Both the position numbers and the translations under genes were made by a program. From NCBI RefSeq assembly GCF_007176755.1, contig NZ_BJTV01000010.1, positions 1 through 64,000 of the forward strand: a stretch of DNA of 64,000 bases, written 5' to 3'. This DNA is from Streptomyces sp. 1-11 (GTDB lineage Bacteria; Actinomycetota; Actinomycetes; Streptomycetales; Streptomycetaceae). The notes under the pieces were generated by a model that saw only the letters and a list, made by a program, of their open reading frames with translations, was not told where the DNA came from and did not search any database. Below, piece after piece: positions 50,427 through 61,314 of the stretch (its first letter is position 1; each line of letters opens with the position of its first letter).

Positions 50427-51196
50427 CAGGCCGGCACGAGCGAGAGGAAGTGCCGCAGGTAGCGCGGGTTGACCCGGCGCATCGACAGCAGCACGTACAG
50501 GTCGGTCACGCCGAAGTCCGGGTCGTGCGCGGGCTCCCCGCACACCCAGGCGCCGAGCCGGAGGTAGCCGCGCAGCAGCGCGGGCAGTTCGGCGCGCCCG
50601 GCCGGCGCGGCGCCGGCCGGCGTCCACGGCAGCAGCGGGCGTACCCGGTACTCCTCGGGGGCCAGGTGCTTGGCGCGCACCCGCTCCCAGGTGGCGGCGG
50701 CCTGCGCGCCGCCGTCGGCGAGCGGTACGGAGCAGCAGCCCGCCAGCCACTCGTGGCCCCGGTCGACCATGTAGCGGGCTATCCCGGCCCAGATCAGGCC
50801 GATGACCGTGCCGTCCCGGTGGTCGGGGTGGACGCAGGAACGGCCCACCTCCACCAGCCCGGGCCGCAGCCCGTCGAGCGCGGCCAGGTCGAACTCTCCC
50901 TCGGAGTACAGCCGGCCGGCCACCGCGGCCCGCTCCGGGGGCAGCAGCCGGTAGGTGCCGACGACCTCGCCGGTCAGCGTGTCGTGCACGAGCAGGTGGT
51001 CGCAGTAGGCGTCGAACGGGTCGACGTCCAGGCCCGGCTGCGGGGTGGTCAGCAGGGCGCCCAGCTCACCGGCGAACACGTCGTGCCGCAGCCGCTGGGC
51101 GGCGCGCACGTCGTCCTCGTCGCGGGCGAGGGTGACGGTGTAGCGGGCGGGGGCCGCGGGCTGCGCGGGACGGTCGAGCGTGGTGACGCCGGTCAT
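50426..51196 (-). CDS. GNAT/hemolysin-like acyltransferase (OlsB-like ornithine acyltransferase)
   Basis: This 256-residue protein begins MTGVTTLDRPAQPAAPARYT, after GGGAG at good spacing. Motifs of the OlsB family are AAQRLRHDVFAGELGA, DAYCDHLLVHDTLTGEVVGT, VEVGRSCVHPDHRDGTVIGL, IARYMVDRGHEWLAGCCSVP and the C-terminal VCGEPAHDPDFGVTDLYVLL. It N-acylates ornithine with a hydroxy-fatty acid to make phosphate-free membrane lipids. Confidence 0.87.
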   Translation of the reverse strand: MTGVTTLDRPAQPAAPARYTVTLARDEDDVRAAQRLRHDVFAGELGALLTTPQPGLDVDPFDAYCDHLLVHDTLTGEVVGTYRLLPPERAAVAGRLYSEGEFDLAALDGLRPGLVEVGRSCVHPDHRDGTVIGLIWAGIARYMVDRGHEWLAGCCSVPLADGGAQAAATWERVRAKHLAPEEYRVRPLLPWTPAGAAPAGRAELPALLRGYLRLGAWVCGEPAHDPDFGVTDLYVLLSMRRVNPRYLRHFLSLVPA

Positions 51197-51362
51197 GGTT
51201 GACTCCCTGGTCACGGGCCGGGGTGGGCAGCAGGGCAGTCCGGCGTTCCGGGCTGCCGCTCCTGTTCTTCCCAGGCCGGTTGGCGTGAGTGTGACCGGTG
51301 GCGGGAGCGCGGGTGTGGGGTTGTTGAACGGCGCGGTGGAGCGTCCGGGCGGGAAACCAGAC

Positions 51363-51392
51363 GGGGCCGGGAGGAGCACCGCTCCCGGCCCC
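51363..51392 (-). terminator. Terminator of the sdh operon
   Basis: GGGGCCGGGAG (51363-51373) pairs with CTCCCGGCCCC (51382-51392), about 40 bases past the sdhB stop. Confidence 0.75.
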
Positions 51393-51433
51393 GCCCGTCC
51401 GCCCCTGTGCGGCGAACGTCCCTGTGGCCCCGG

Positions 51434-52179
51434 CTACCGCTTGGCCGCCTTGCGGGTGGCGCGCAGCCACTCCTTGTTCATGCCGGTGATGGACATCAGC
51501 GGGATGCCCTTCGGGCAGGCCGTCGCGCACTCACCGGCCAGCGTGCAGCCGCCGAAGCCCTCGGCGTCCATCTGCGCCACCATGTCCAGCACCCGGGTCT
51601 CCCGCTCGGGCGCGCCCTGCGGCAGGACACCCAGGTGGTTGACCTTGGCGGAGGTGAACAGCATCGCCGCGCCGTTGGGGCACGCGGCCACGCAGGCCCC
51701 GCAGCCGATGCACTCGGCGTGCTCGAAGGCGAGGTCGGCGTCCGGCTTGGGCACCGGTGTGGCGTGGGCCTCCGGGGCCGAGCCCGTGGGCGCCGTGATG
51801 TAGCCGCCGGCCTGGATGATCCGGTCGAACGCGGACCGGTCGACGACCAGGTCCTTGACCACCGGGAAGGCCGAGGCCCGCCAGGGCTCGACGTCGATCG
51901 TGTCGCCGTCCTCGAAGGACCGCATGTGGAGCTGGCAGGTGGTGGTGCGCTCCGGCCCGTGCGCGTCGCCGTTGATGACGAGCGAGCACGCGCCGCAGAT
52001 GCCCTCGCGGCAGTCGTGGTCGAAGGCGACGGGGTCCTCGCCCTTGAGGATGAGCTCCTCGTTGAGGGTGTCGAGCATCTCCAGGAAGGACATGTCCGGG
52101 GAGATGCCGTCCACCTCGTAGGTGGACATCGCGCCGTCGGCGTCGGCGTTCTTCTGCCGCCAGACGCGCAGGGTGAGCT

Positions 52180-52183
<4 letters not shown>
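51434..52183 (-). CDS. sdhB: Succinate dehydrogenase iron-sulfur subunit
   Basis: This 249-residue protein begins MKLTLRVWRQKNADADGAMS. The [2Fe-2S] site is CREGICGACSLVINGDAHGP with a further Cys in TTTCQLHMRS. The [4Fe-4S]/[3Fe-4S] motifs are ECIGCGACVAACPNGAAMLF and CTLAGECATACPKGIPLMSI. It carries electrons from SdhA to the membrane subunit. The ATG overlaps the sdhA stop (ATGA). Confidence 0.95.
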
Positions 52184-54129
<1,946 letters not shown>

Positions 54130-54130
54130 G

Positions 54131-54838
54131 TCAGCTCACCACTCCGGTCATGACGCCCACGGGTACGGCGATGAAGCCGGCCGTGAGCAGCAGCGCGAGG
54201 ACGTTCGCGAGGGTCTTCAGGGCGCGGTCGCGGGAGCGGCTGCCGACGCCGAGGGTCTGGGCCGCGCTCCAGAAGCCGTGCCGGACGTGCAGGCCGAGCG
54301 CGAGCATCGCCACGATGTAGATCACGTTGCCGTACCAGGTGGAGAAGGTGTCCACGACGTTCTGGTACGGGTGCCCGGCCTGGAAGCCGCCGGAGTGCAC
54401 CGTCCCGGTGGTCAGGTCCAGCAGGTGCCAGACGACGAACAGGCCGAGGATGATCCCGCCCCAGCGCATCGTGCGGGTGGCGTAGCTCGCCCCCGGCCGC
54501 TTGTGCACGTACTTGCTGGGCCGCGCCCTGATGTCCCGGCGGCTGAGCTGGTAGGCGGAGGTGGCGTGGGCGACCACGGCGACGACCAGGACGATCCGGA
54601 CCAGCCAGAGCGTCCACTCGTAGTGCATGAAGGGTTCGCCGACGGTGCGCAGCCAGTGGGCGTAGTGGTTGAACTCGCCCGCCCCGAAGTAGATCTTCAG
54701 GTTCCCGATCATGTGCGCGACCAGGTACAGCAGCATGATCAGTCCGCTGACGGCCATGACCGTCTTCTTGCCGACCGTGCTGTCCCAGATCGTGCGCGCC
54801 ATGGACGGCCGTCGGTCCGTCCGCGTTGCCAGAGCCAT
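54131..54838 (-). CDS. sdhC: Succinate dehydrogenase cytochrome b subunit
   Basis: This 235-residue protein has five membrane helices, including TVMAVSGLIMLLYLVAHMIG, LWLVRIVLVVAVVAHATSAY and ALLLTAGFIAVPVGVMTGVV. Histidines in helices (LVAHMIGN, VAHATSAY, VWHLLDL, LGLHVRHG) are candidate heme ligands. The ATG at 54838 is used; a second in-frame ATG at 54802 is also possible. It is the first gene of the sdhCAB operon and reduces menaquinone. Confidence 0.93.
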   Translation of the reverse strand: MALATRTDRRPSMARTIWDSTVGKKTVMAVSGLIMLLYLVAHMIGNLKIYFGAGEFNHYAHWLRTVGEPFMHYEWTLWLVRIVLVVAVVAHATSAYQLSRRDIRARPSKYVHKRPGASYATRTMRWGGIILGLFVVWHLLDLTTGTVHSGGFQAGHPYQNVVDTFSTWYGNVIYIVAMLALGLHVRHGFWSAAQTLGVGSRSRDRALKTLANVLALLLTAGFIAVPVGVMTGVVS

Positions 54839-54898
54839 GTTCCGAAACGCTAGGGCCGAAAGGGCCGATCGGTCCAAGACATGGTCCGGCTTGATTCC

Positions 54899-54913
54899 AT
54901 AGGCCAGGGCTAT
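54899..54913. promoter_or_regulatory. LysR box between sdhC and the LysR gene
   Basis: ATAG-N7-CTAT (54899-54913) fits the T-N11-A rule for LysR-type regulators. It overlaps the predicted -10 element TATCCT (54911-54916) of the regulator gene, which suggests autorepression. Confidence 0.7.
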
Positions 54914-54923
54914 CCTGGAGTCC

Positions 54924-55808
54924 ATGCAGTTCCAGCAGCTCCAGTATTTCGTGGCCGTCGCCGAGACCCGGCACTTCACCCGGGCCGCCGAACTGGTGCA
55001 CGTGGCCCAGCCCTCGCTGTCCCAGCAGATCAAGGCGCTGGAGCGGGAACTGGGCGCGGACCTGTTCCTGCGCGCCCGGGGCAACATCACCCTCACCGAC
55101 GCCGGGGAGGCCCTGCTGCCGCTGGCCCGGCGGATCCTCGCGGACGCGGACACGGCCCGGCACGAGGTGCAGGAACTGGTGCAGCTGCGCCGGGGCCGGG
55201 TCAGGCTGGGCGCGACGCCGAGCCTGTGCACCGGACTGCTGCCGGACGTGCTGCGCGCCTTCCACGACCGGTATCCGGGGATCCGGCTGCTGATCGAGGA
55301 GGGCGGCTCGCACGACCTGGTGCGCCAGCTCGCCCGTGGCGCCCTGGACCTGGCCCTGGTCGTGCTGCCGCTGCCCACGCCGTCGCCCGCCCTGACCACG
55401 GTGGAACTGCTGCGGGAGGATCTGGTGGTGGTGTCCTCACCGGAGGCGCGGGCGCCGGGCCGGGGCGGGCGGGTCGTCGACATCGCCGATCTGGAGGGCG
55501 AGCGGCTGGTGATGTTCCGGCACGGCTACGACCTGCGGGAACTGACCGTGGCGGCCTGCCGCTCCGCCGGGTTCGAGCCGGACTTCGCCGTCGAGGGCGG
55601 TGAGATGGACGCGGTGCTGGGGTTCGTGCGGGCCGGGCTGGGGGTGGCCGTGGTGCCGCGGATGGTCGCCACCCGGGGCGGGCGCGGACTGCGGGTCACC
55701 CCACTGGCCCGCCCCGGGCTGCACCGGACCATCGCACTGGCCCACCGCAGCGACGTCGCCCCGCCCCGGGCGGCCCGGGAACTCCAGCGGATGCTGCTGG
55801 AGCGGTGA
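54924..55808 (+). CDS. LysR-family transcriptional regulator
   Basis: This 294-residue protein has the HTH MQFQQLQYFVAVAETRHFTR, then QPSLSQQIKALERELGADLF. A substrate-binding domain follows (RLGATPSLCTGLLPDVLRAF, VLGFVRAGLGVAVVPRMVA). It is divergent from sdhCAB, so it may sense a dicarboxylate or redox cue and control that operon. TATCCT with seven bases to the ATG suggests a leaderless mRNA. Confidence 0.93.
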   Translation: MQFQQLQYFVAVAETRHFTRAAELVHVAQPSLSQQIKALERELGADLFLRARGNITLTDAGEALLPLARRILADADTARHEVQELVQLRRGRVRLGATPSLCTGLLPDVLRAFHDRYPGIRLLIEEGGSHDLVRQLARGALDLALVVLPLPTPSPALTTVELLREDLVVVSSPEARAPGRGGRVVDIADLEGERLVMFRHGYDLRELTVAACRSAGFEPDFAVEGGEMDAVLGFVRAGLGVAVVPRMVATRGGRGLRVTPLARPGLHRTIALAHRSDVAPPRAARELQRMLLER

Positions 55809-55928
55809 GGCTCTCCCCGGCACGAGTACCCCGCACGCTCCGGCGCCCGAGTGCGAGCAGGCCGTCCAGCGTCCCCGGGGGGCCGGGCAGGCGTCGCGGA
55901 CGGTGAGCTGCGCCTGGTCCAGCGCGCC

Positions 55929-56016
55929 GGCCGAGGCTCCGGTGGCCGGCGGCCGAGGCTGCGGTGACCGGCGGCCGAGGCTGCGGTGACCGGCGGCCGA
56001 GGCTGCGGTGGCCGGT
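55929..56016. repeat. Four tandem 22-bp units in a 347-bp gene-free gap
   Basis: Units begin at 55929, 55951, 55973 and 55995, each starting GGCCGAGGCT. Units 2 and 3 are identical; units 1 and 4 differ at a few bases. They sit between the convergent LysR and RmdA-like genes (gap 55809-56155). No gene is recognised in the rest of the gap. Confidence 0.92.
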
Positions 56017-56155
56017 GGGGAGGCCGGTGCGGGCCTCGCGTCCGGCCCGGGGGATCGAGCGGCCCGTCGTCGGTGCCGCCGTCCCCGGGTCGGTGGACGA
56101 CGCGGTGTCGGGCGCGGACGCGGCCCGTCGGGGTCGTGCTCCGGCGGGGCGGCCG

Positions 56156-58300
56156 TCAGCCCGTCGTGTCCACGAGTGCCAGCTCGTGCAGCCGCTCCGG
56201 TGGGCCCGGCTTCGCGTAGTACCAGCCCTGGGCCGTGTCGCAGCCCAGGATGCGCAGTTGCTCCGCCTGGGCGCCGGTCTCCACTCCCTCTACGGTGACC
56301 GCGAGGTCGAGGTTGTGGGCCAGGGAGACGATGCCCTCGACGATCTTCAGGTCGACCGGGTCGGCCGGGAACTGCTGCATGCCCCGGGTGAAGGAGCGGT
56401 CCAGTTTCAGGACGCTCACCGGGAGGCGGCGCAGGTTGGCGAGGTTGGAGTAGCCGGTGCCGAAGTCGTCCAGGGCGATGTCGACGCCCATCTCGGCGAG
56501 CCGGCGCAGGGGTTTGAGGAGGTCGTCGTCGGCGCCGATCAGAGCCGACTCGGTGACCTCCAGGCAGAGCGCGTCCGGGGTGACGCCCGCGCGTTCGAGG
56601 ATGTCGACCGTGTCCTGGACCAGGCCGGGGTGGCCGAGCTGGCACGGGGAGAGGTTGACGTTGATGCGCAGTGGGCCCGCGGCGTCCTGTCCCACGAGCC
56701 TCTCGCGCCATTCGCGGGCCTGCCGGATGGATTCCTCCAGCACCCAGCGGCCGAGCGGCACGATCAGGCCCGTGTGCTCGGCGAGCGGGATGAACCGGTC
56801 GGGCCCGAGCACGCCGTGCTGCGGGTGCAGCCAGCGGACCAGGGCCTCGGCGCCGCGGACGCTGCCGTCGCCGAGGTGCACCAGCGGCTGGTACTCGATG
56901 AAGAACTCGCCCCGCTCCAGGGCCGTGGGCAGGGCGGTGGTGAGGCCGTGGCGGGTGATGGCGCGGGCGTCCGCCTCCGGGTCGGCAAGCTCGGAGCGGT
57001 TGCCGCCCGCCGACTTGGCCCGGTACATGGTGATGTCCGCGCTGCGCAGGACCTCCGCCGCGGTGCGTTCGCCCGCCGGCCCCTCCACTATGCCGAGGCT
57101 GCCGCGCACCAGCAGGTCCCGCCCGTCGATGCTGACGGGGGTGACCAGGGCGCTCATGATGCGCTCGGCGAGTTCGTCGACCTCGCGCTCGGTGTCGGCG
57201 CCCGTGGTCAGCGCCACGAACTCGTCGCCGCCGAGCCGGGCGACCATCTCGCCGGGCGCGGTGGCGCAGGACTGGAGCCGGTCGGCGATCTCCACCAGCA
57301 GCCGGTCGCCGGCCGCGTGGCCGAGGCTGTCGTTGATGGTCTTGAAGCCGTCCAGGTCGAGGTAGCACAGGCCGAAGCGCTGGCCCTCGGCCGCGCCGAG
57401 GGCCTTCTCCAGGCGCTCGAAGAACAGCGTGCGGTTGGGCAGGCCCGTGAGGGCGTCGTGCGTGGCCTCGTAGCGCAGCCGGAGGTTGAGCAGGCGGCGC
57501 TCGGTGGTGTCCTCCATGAGGGCGAGCTGGTACTGGGGGTTGCCGTCAGGGTCGCGCAGCAGGGACACCGTCAGGTTGGTCCACAGAACCGTTCCGTCGG
57601 GCCGGTTGAAGGCCTTCTCGACGTGGTAGTGCTCGCGCTCGCCGCGGACGAGTTCCTCGTAGAGCTTCCAGACCTGGGGGGCGTCCTCCGGGTGGGTCCA
57701 CTCCAGCACCGGGCGGCCGCGCAGGCCCTGTTCGGAGAAGCCGAACATGCGCAGCAGCGCCTTGTTGACCTGCAGGATGTTGCCGTCCAGGTCGGCGATG
57801 CCGATGCCTATGGCCGCGCCCTCGAACACGGCGCGGAACCGGGCCTCGCTGGCGTGCAGCGCCTGGGCCACCACGCCCTGGGCCCGCAGCGCGGCCTGGG
57901 CGATGGACTCCTGTTCGGCGAGGGTGCGCTCGCGCAGCGCCTGGGCGTACCCGGCGGCCATCGCGTGCTGCAACCGCGAGGAACGCGCCCGCAGTTCGTC
58001 GCGCGGGCTGTCGTCGCCGCAGTAGAGCACCAGGTAGGCGTCGACGCAGTCCAGGGTGCGGGCGAGCGCCTCGGGGTCGGTGCAGTGCGCCCCGACCAGC
58101 GCGGCGCCGACGGCCTTCGCCTCGTCGGCGGCGAAGCCGCGGGTGTGCAGCAGGTCGCGCAGCCGGCCCGCGAGGGGCAGGAGCCGCTGCTCGAACTCCG
58201 CGCGGGGCAGCGAGGTGGAGGTGACCGGGAAGACCGCCCGGCTCCAGATCGTCGCGAACCGGCGCAGTCTGTCCTCCGGTCCGTCCGGCTCCGCGCTCAC
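56156..58300 (-). CDS. rmdA: PAS-GGDEF-EAL c-di-GMP turnover protein (RmdA-like)
   Basis: The 714-residue protein has a helical N-terminal region, a PAS/PAC module (RFRAVFEGAAIGIGIADLDG, then MEDTTERRLLNLRLRYEATH), a GGDEF domain with intact MVARLGGDEFVALTTG, and an EAL domain with RGAEALVRWLHPQHG, LCLEVTESALIG and ALDDFGTGYSNLANL. No membrane segment is seen. Intact motifs predict both synthesis and hydrolysis of c-di-GMP, which governs Streptomyces development. The domain order and neighbourhood match S. coelicolor RmdA (SCO0928), from memory. The GTG start overlaps the methyltransferase stop. Confidence 0.88.
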   Translation of the reverse strand: MSAEPDGPEDRLRRFATIWSRAVFPVTSTSLPRAEFEQRLLPLAGRLRDLLHTRGFAADEAKAVGAALVGAHCTDPEALARTLDCVDAYLVLYCGDDSPRDELRARSSRLQHAMAAGYAQALRERTLAEQESIAQAALRAQGVVAQALHASEARFRAVFEGAAIGIGIADLDGNILQVNKALLRMFGFSEQGLRGRPVLEWTHPEDAPQVWKLYEELVRGEREHYHVEKAFNRPDGTVLWTNLTVSLLRDPDGNPQYQLALMEDTTERRLLNLRLRYEATHDALTGLPNRTLFFERLEKALGAAEGQRFGLCYLDLDGFKTINDSLGHAAGDRLLVEIADRLQSCATAPGEMVARLGGDEFVALTTGADTEREVDELAERIMSALVTPVSIDGRDLLVRGSLGIVEGPAGERTAAEVLRSADITMYRAKSAGGNRSELADPEADARAITRHGLTTALPTALERGEFFIEYQPLVHLGDGSVRGAEALVRWLHPQHGVLGPDRFIPLAEHTGLIVPLGRWVLEESIRQAREWRERLVGQDAAGPLRINVNLSPCQLGHPGLVQDTVDILERAGVTPDALCLEVTESALIGADDDLLKPLRRLAEMGVDIALDDFGTGYSNLANLRRLPVSVLKLDRSFTRGMQQFPADPVDLKIVEGIVSLAHNLDLAVTVEGVETGAQAEQLRILGCDTAQGWYYAKPGPPERLHELALVDTTG

Positions 58301-59109
58301 GCCTTGCGCCCCACGCCCGCGAACCCGGAGAAGGCATAGGGGTCGTCGTCCTCCGGCGCCGACTCCGGCCGCCAGCGCGGCATCGGCACCACTCCGGGTT
58401 CCACCATGTCGTACCCCTCGAAGAACCGCGCGATCTCGCCGGGCGAGCGCATGATCAGCGGGTTGCGGATGTCCCTGTACACGTCCACCGTGCCCTCGGC
58501 CCGCTCCGCCGTCAGGGGTATGCCCTCGTACGAGGCGTGGGTGAGGATCAGCAGGCTGCCGGGCGCGAGCGCGTCGCGCAGCTCGGCCACCGCGCCGTAG
58601 GGGTCGTCGACGTCTTCCACGAAGTGCAGTATCGCAACGAGAAGCAGCGCCACTGGCCGATTCAGGTCGATGAGACGTTCCAGTTGCGGGCTGGCGAGGA
58701 TCTCCCGCGGCTTGCGCAGGTCCGCGGCGATCACGTCCGTGCGGTCGTCGCCCTGGAGCACGGCCTGGCTGTGCGCCACCGCGACCGGGTCGTGGTCGAC
58801 GTACATCACCCGGGCGTCCGGCGTCGCGGCCCGGGCCACCTCGTGGACGTTGCCGTAGGTCGGGATGCCGGAGCCGATGTCGAGGAACTGGGTGACGCCC
58901 TCGGCCGCCGCGAAGCGCACCGCGCGGCGCATGAACGCCCGGTTGGCCTGCATGATCTTCGGCAGCCCCGGCATGAACTCCATCGCCCTGCGGGCCGCTT
59001 CCCGGTCGACCTCGAAGTTGTGCGATCCACCCAGGTAGAAGTCGTAGATACGCGAAACGCTCGGCACCGAGATGTCGATGCTCCGGGGTGCCCAGGCGGG
59101 ACGCTCCAT
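58297..59109 (-). CDS. SAM-dependent methyltransferase (DUF574/Methyltransf_19)
   Basis: This 270-residue protein starts MERPAWAPRSIDISVPSVSR. The family motifs are RIYDFYLGGSHNFEVDREAA, FLDIGSGIPTYGNVHEVARA (SAM loop) and VMYVDHDPVAVAHSQAVL. This is a large Streptomyces family of unknown substrate, often coupled to regulatory genes. The stop overlaps the RmdA-like GTG as GTGA, so the two are co-translated. Confidence 0.93.
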   Translation of the reverse strand: MERPAWAPRSIDISVPSVSRIYDFYLGGSHNFEVDREAARRAMEFMPGLPKIMQANRAFMRRAVRFAAAEGVTQFLDIGSGIPTYGNVHEVARAATPDARVMYVDHDPVAVAHSQAVLQGDDRTDVIAADLRKPREILASPQLERLIDLNRPVALLLVAILHFVEDVDDPYGAVAELRDALAPGSLLILTHASYEGIPLTAERAEGTVDVYRDIRNPLIMRSPGEIARFFEGYDMVEPGVVPMPRWRPESAPEDDDPYAFSGFAGVGRKA

Positions 59110-59303
59110 GTATCTCTCCCAGGGATGGCTGACGGGGAAGGCGATCCGGTGTTCGAGCAGAGGCTACTGATCGCCCGCCAACGGAGCGACCCCAACCGGA
59201 AATTGACCATCCGTTCCCGGTCACTGCCTGCGGCGAGTGCCCGAACGACCCCGCTGCGTCACGGTGCTCCGCCCGGTTCGGGCGGTTCGCACGGCACACG
59301 AAC

Positions 59304-59340
59304 GGTCCGCCCCCTCCGTGCGGTGCGGAGGGGGCGGACC
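59304..59340 (-). terminator. Terminator of the lipoprotein gene, 15-bp perfect stem
   Basis: GGTCCGCCCCCTCCG (59304-59318) pairs with its exact complement (59326-59340) over a seven-base loop, about 50 bases past the lipoprotein stop. Confidence 0.85.
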
Positions 59341-59391
59341 TTCGGCCGCGCGCCGGGCGGGGCGGGGCGATCAACCCTGGGGAGGTGATCC

Positions 59392-60357
59392 TTACTTGCC
59401 CGGCGCGCCGACCGGCTTGCCGTCGGGCGAGACGGCGTACCACGTGCCGCCCACGCCCTGACCGTTGGTGTCTCCGGGGGCCTTGTCGCCGGAGAAGGTG
59501 TAGATCGGCCAGCAGTTGACCGACATCTGCTTGACGCCGTCGGGCCGGGTGAAGGGCATGAGCCCCTTCTTCTTCACGCCCTCGGTGTCGTCGGCCTTGA
59601 CCGGGCCGACGGCCGGCCACTTCTCCAGGCAGGCTCCGGTGCAGTTCGAGACGGACTTCGGCCAGGCCTGGTCCTTCAGGAAGCGGTAGACCGTCATGCC
59701 GTTCTTGTCCACGACGATGTCGCCCAGCCGGGGGTCCTTGCGCACGGACAGACCGGGCAGGCCGGACGTCTTGGCCTTCTTCCCGTCGGGGGCGAGCGCG
59801 AACCACTTGCCGCCGACGCCCTGGCCGTTGACGTCACCGGAGTTGACGTCCTTGGCGTAGCGGTAGGCGGGCCAGCCGCCCACGGTGAGCTGCTTGCCGC
59901 CGTCGGCCCGGGTGACCTCGCCGAGCAGCGCCTTGTCGATCTCGGCCCCGGCGGTGGCGTCGTCCGCGGGCACCGGCGGCCAGGTGGTGGCGCAGTCGCC
60001 GGAGCAGTTCGACTTGGGTGGGTTGGCGGTGTCCTTGTCGAACCGGTAGAGGGTGAGACCGGATCCGTCCGTCAGCACGTTGCCCAGGTCGGGGTTGGCG
60101 GCCACGGTCAGCTTGCCCGCGGGGACGGCCGGGCTCGGGGAGGCGGAGCTCTGGTTGCCGTCGGCGCCGTAGCCGTTGCCGGCTTCCGTGCCCGCGCCGG
60201 CGCCAGGGCTGCCGTAGCCGCCCGCCGCCGCCGTGGCGCCGACGTTCTGGGCCGCCGACGCCGGCGTCGTGGTGTTGTCCTGACCGCACGCCGTCGTCAG
60301 TGCCAGCACCGAAGCGGCCGTAGCCACCAGTGAGGCGGTCCGCCAGGAGGTCCTCAT
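59392..60357 (-). CDS. SCO0930-family lipoprotein with two secreted repeat domains
   Basis: The 321-residue protein has a lipoprotein signal (LALTTAC, Cys24) after GGGAG. A Gly/Ala/Ser linker follows, then two copies of the COG4315-type repeat. Each contains a LTLYRF or MTVYRF strand, a C-S/T-G-x-C pair (NCSGDCATTWPPV; NCTGACLEKWPAV) and a final GQGVGGKWFALAPDG or GQGVGGTWYAVSPDG. The stop is TAA, rare at this GC. The name follows the S. coelicolor homologue in the same neighbourhood. Its function is not established from the sequence. Confidence 0.9.
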   Translation of the reverse strand: MRTSWRTASLVATAASVLALTTACGQDNTTTPASAAQNVGATAAAGGYGSPGAGAGTEAGNGYGADGNQSSASPSPAVPAGKLTVAANPDLGNVLTDGSGLTLYRFDKDTANPPKSNCSGDCATTWPPVPADDATAGAEIDKALLGEVTRADGGKQLTVGGWPAYRYAKDVNSGDVNGQGVGGKWFALAPDGKKAKTSGLPGLSVRKDPRLGDIVVDKNGMTVYRFLKDQAWPKSVSNCTGACLEKWPAVGPVKADDTEGVKKKGLMPFTRPDGVKQMSVNCWPIYTFSGDKAPGDTNGQGVGGTWYAVSPDGKPVGAPGK

Positions 60358-60621
60358 CGTCAACTCCCATAATTCGCCTGGATGTTGCAGCGCCCGGCTG
60401 CGCCGCCGCACGGCCATGGGTACGCGGCGAGGGGGTGGCGGCGTTCAATCCGGGCGCGAATTTCTTTTCGCTCCCTGTGACGCGGCGCCGGGGGCGGACG
60501 CCACGAAGGCGGTCGAACCGGCCAGTTGCTGCGTTTCACCCCGTCAAACCATTGATGGCGTTTTGTCATCCCTTCGGATCAATCCCCGCACACCGCGGAG
60601 TACGGCCCCGCTCCGAGCCTC

Positions 60622-61284
60622 ATGATCTTCGTCGTGCAAGGACCCGAAGCGACCCGATGCGCGCCCCTCGCAAGGGCGTTGGCCCTGGTGGCACTGACCT
60701 GGGCCCTGGTGGGCTGCCCGGCCGGGACCGCGTCGGCCGACGCCTGTGCGTACGCCTCGACGGGGCCGGACGGCACGGTGGCGGTGGCCGTGGCGGGAGG
60801 GTACGGCCACTGGCCCCCGGTCCCGCCCTGCCCGGAACCCACCCCGCCCCCGTGCCCGCCGACCCCCACCCCGACGCCCACACCCGAGCCGACGCCCACA
60901 CCGACGCCGACTCCGACTCCGACTCCGACCCCCACTCCGACGCCGAAACCCACGCCCGAGCCGACGCCGACGCCCGATCCTCCGCCGAAGCCACGGCCAC
61001 CCGCCCGGCCCGCCCCGGCGGCGCCCGCGCCCCCGCCCAGGCCCAGGCCCAGACCCGTGCCCCCGCCCGCCCCGCCGCCGCCGGCGCCGAAACCCGCCCC
61101 GAAGCCCGCCCCGAAACCGGCCCCGAAACCGGCCCCGCGGCCCGCCGCGACCCCGGTGAGCTACCCGGCCTACCACCCGCGGCCGGCCCGCCACACGCCC
61201 CCCTCCCCCACCTCACCGGTCACCTACGTCCTGCTCATCACCGTGCCCGCGATCGTCGCCGTCGCGGCGCTGCGTCCGCGCTGA
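60622..61284 (+). CDS. Secreted Pro/Thr/Lys-rich surface protein
   Basis: This is a frame of about 220 codons. An N-terminal signal region (LALVALTWALVGC, possible lipobox Cys32) is followed by a short Cys/Gly region. A run of Pro-Thr dipeptides spans about residues 73-125 and Pro-Ala-Pro-Lys repeats about 135-180. A C-terminal hydrophobic helix (YVLLITVPAIVAVAALRPR) ends in basic residues. It looks like a wall-spanning stalk. The start is uncertain: the ATG at 60622 lacks a clear ribosome site and a GTG at 60634 is possible. Low-complexity composition lowers certainty. Confidence 0.6.
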   Translation: MIFVVQGPEATRCAPLARALALVALTWALVGCPAGTASADACAYASTGPDGTVAVAVAGGYGHWPPVPPCPEPTPPPCPPTPTPTPTPEPTPTPTPTPTPTPTPTPTPKPTPEPTPTPDPPPKPRPPARPAPAAPAPPPRPRPRPVPPPAPPPPAPKPAPKPAPKPAPKPAPRPAATPVSYPAYHPRPARHTPPSPTSPVTYVLLITVPAIVAVAALRPR

Positions 61285-61314
61285 CGCGCCGGCCGCTCAC
61301 CTCTGGAGGCACCG

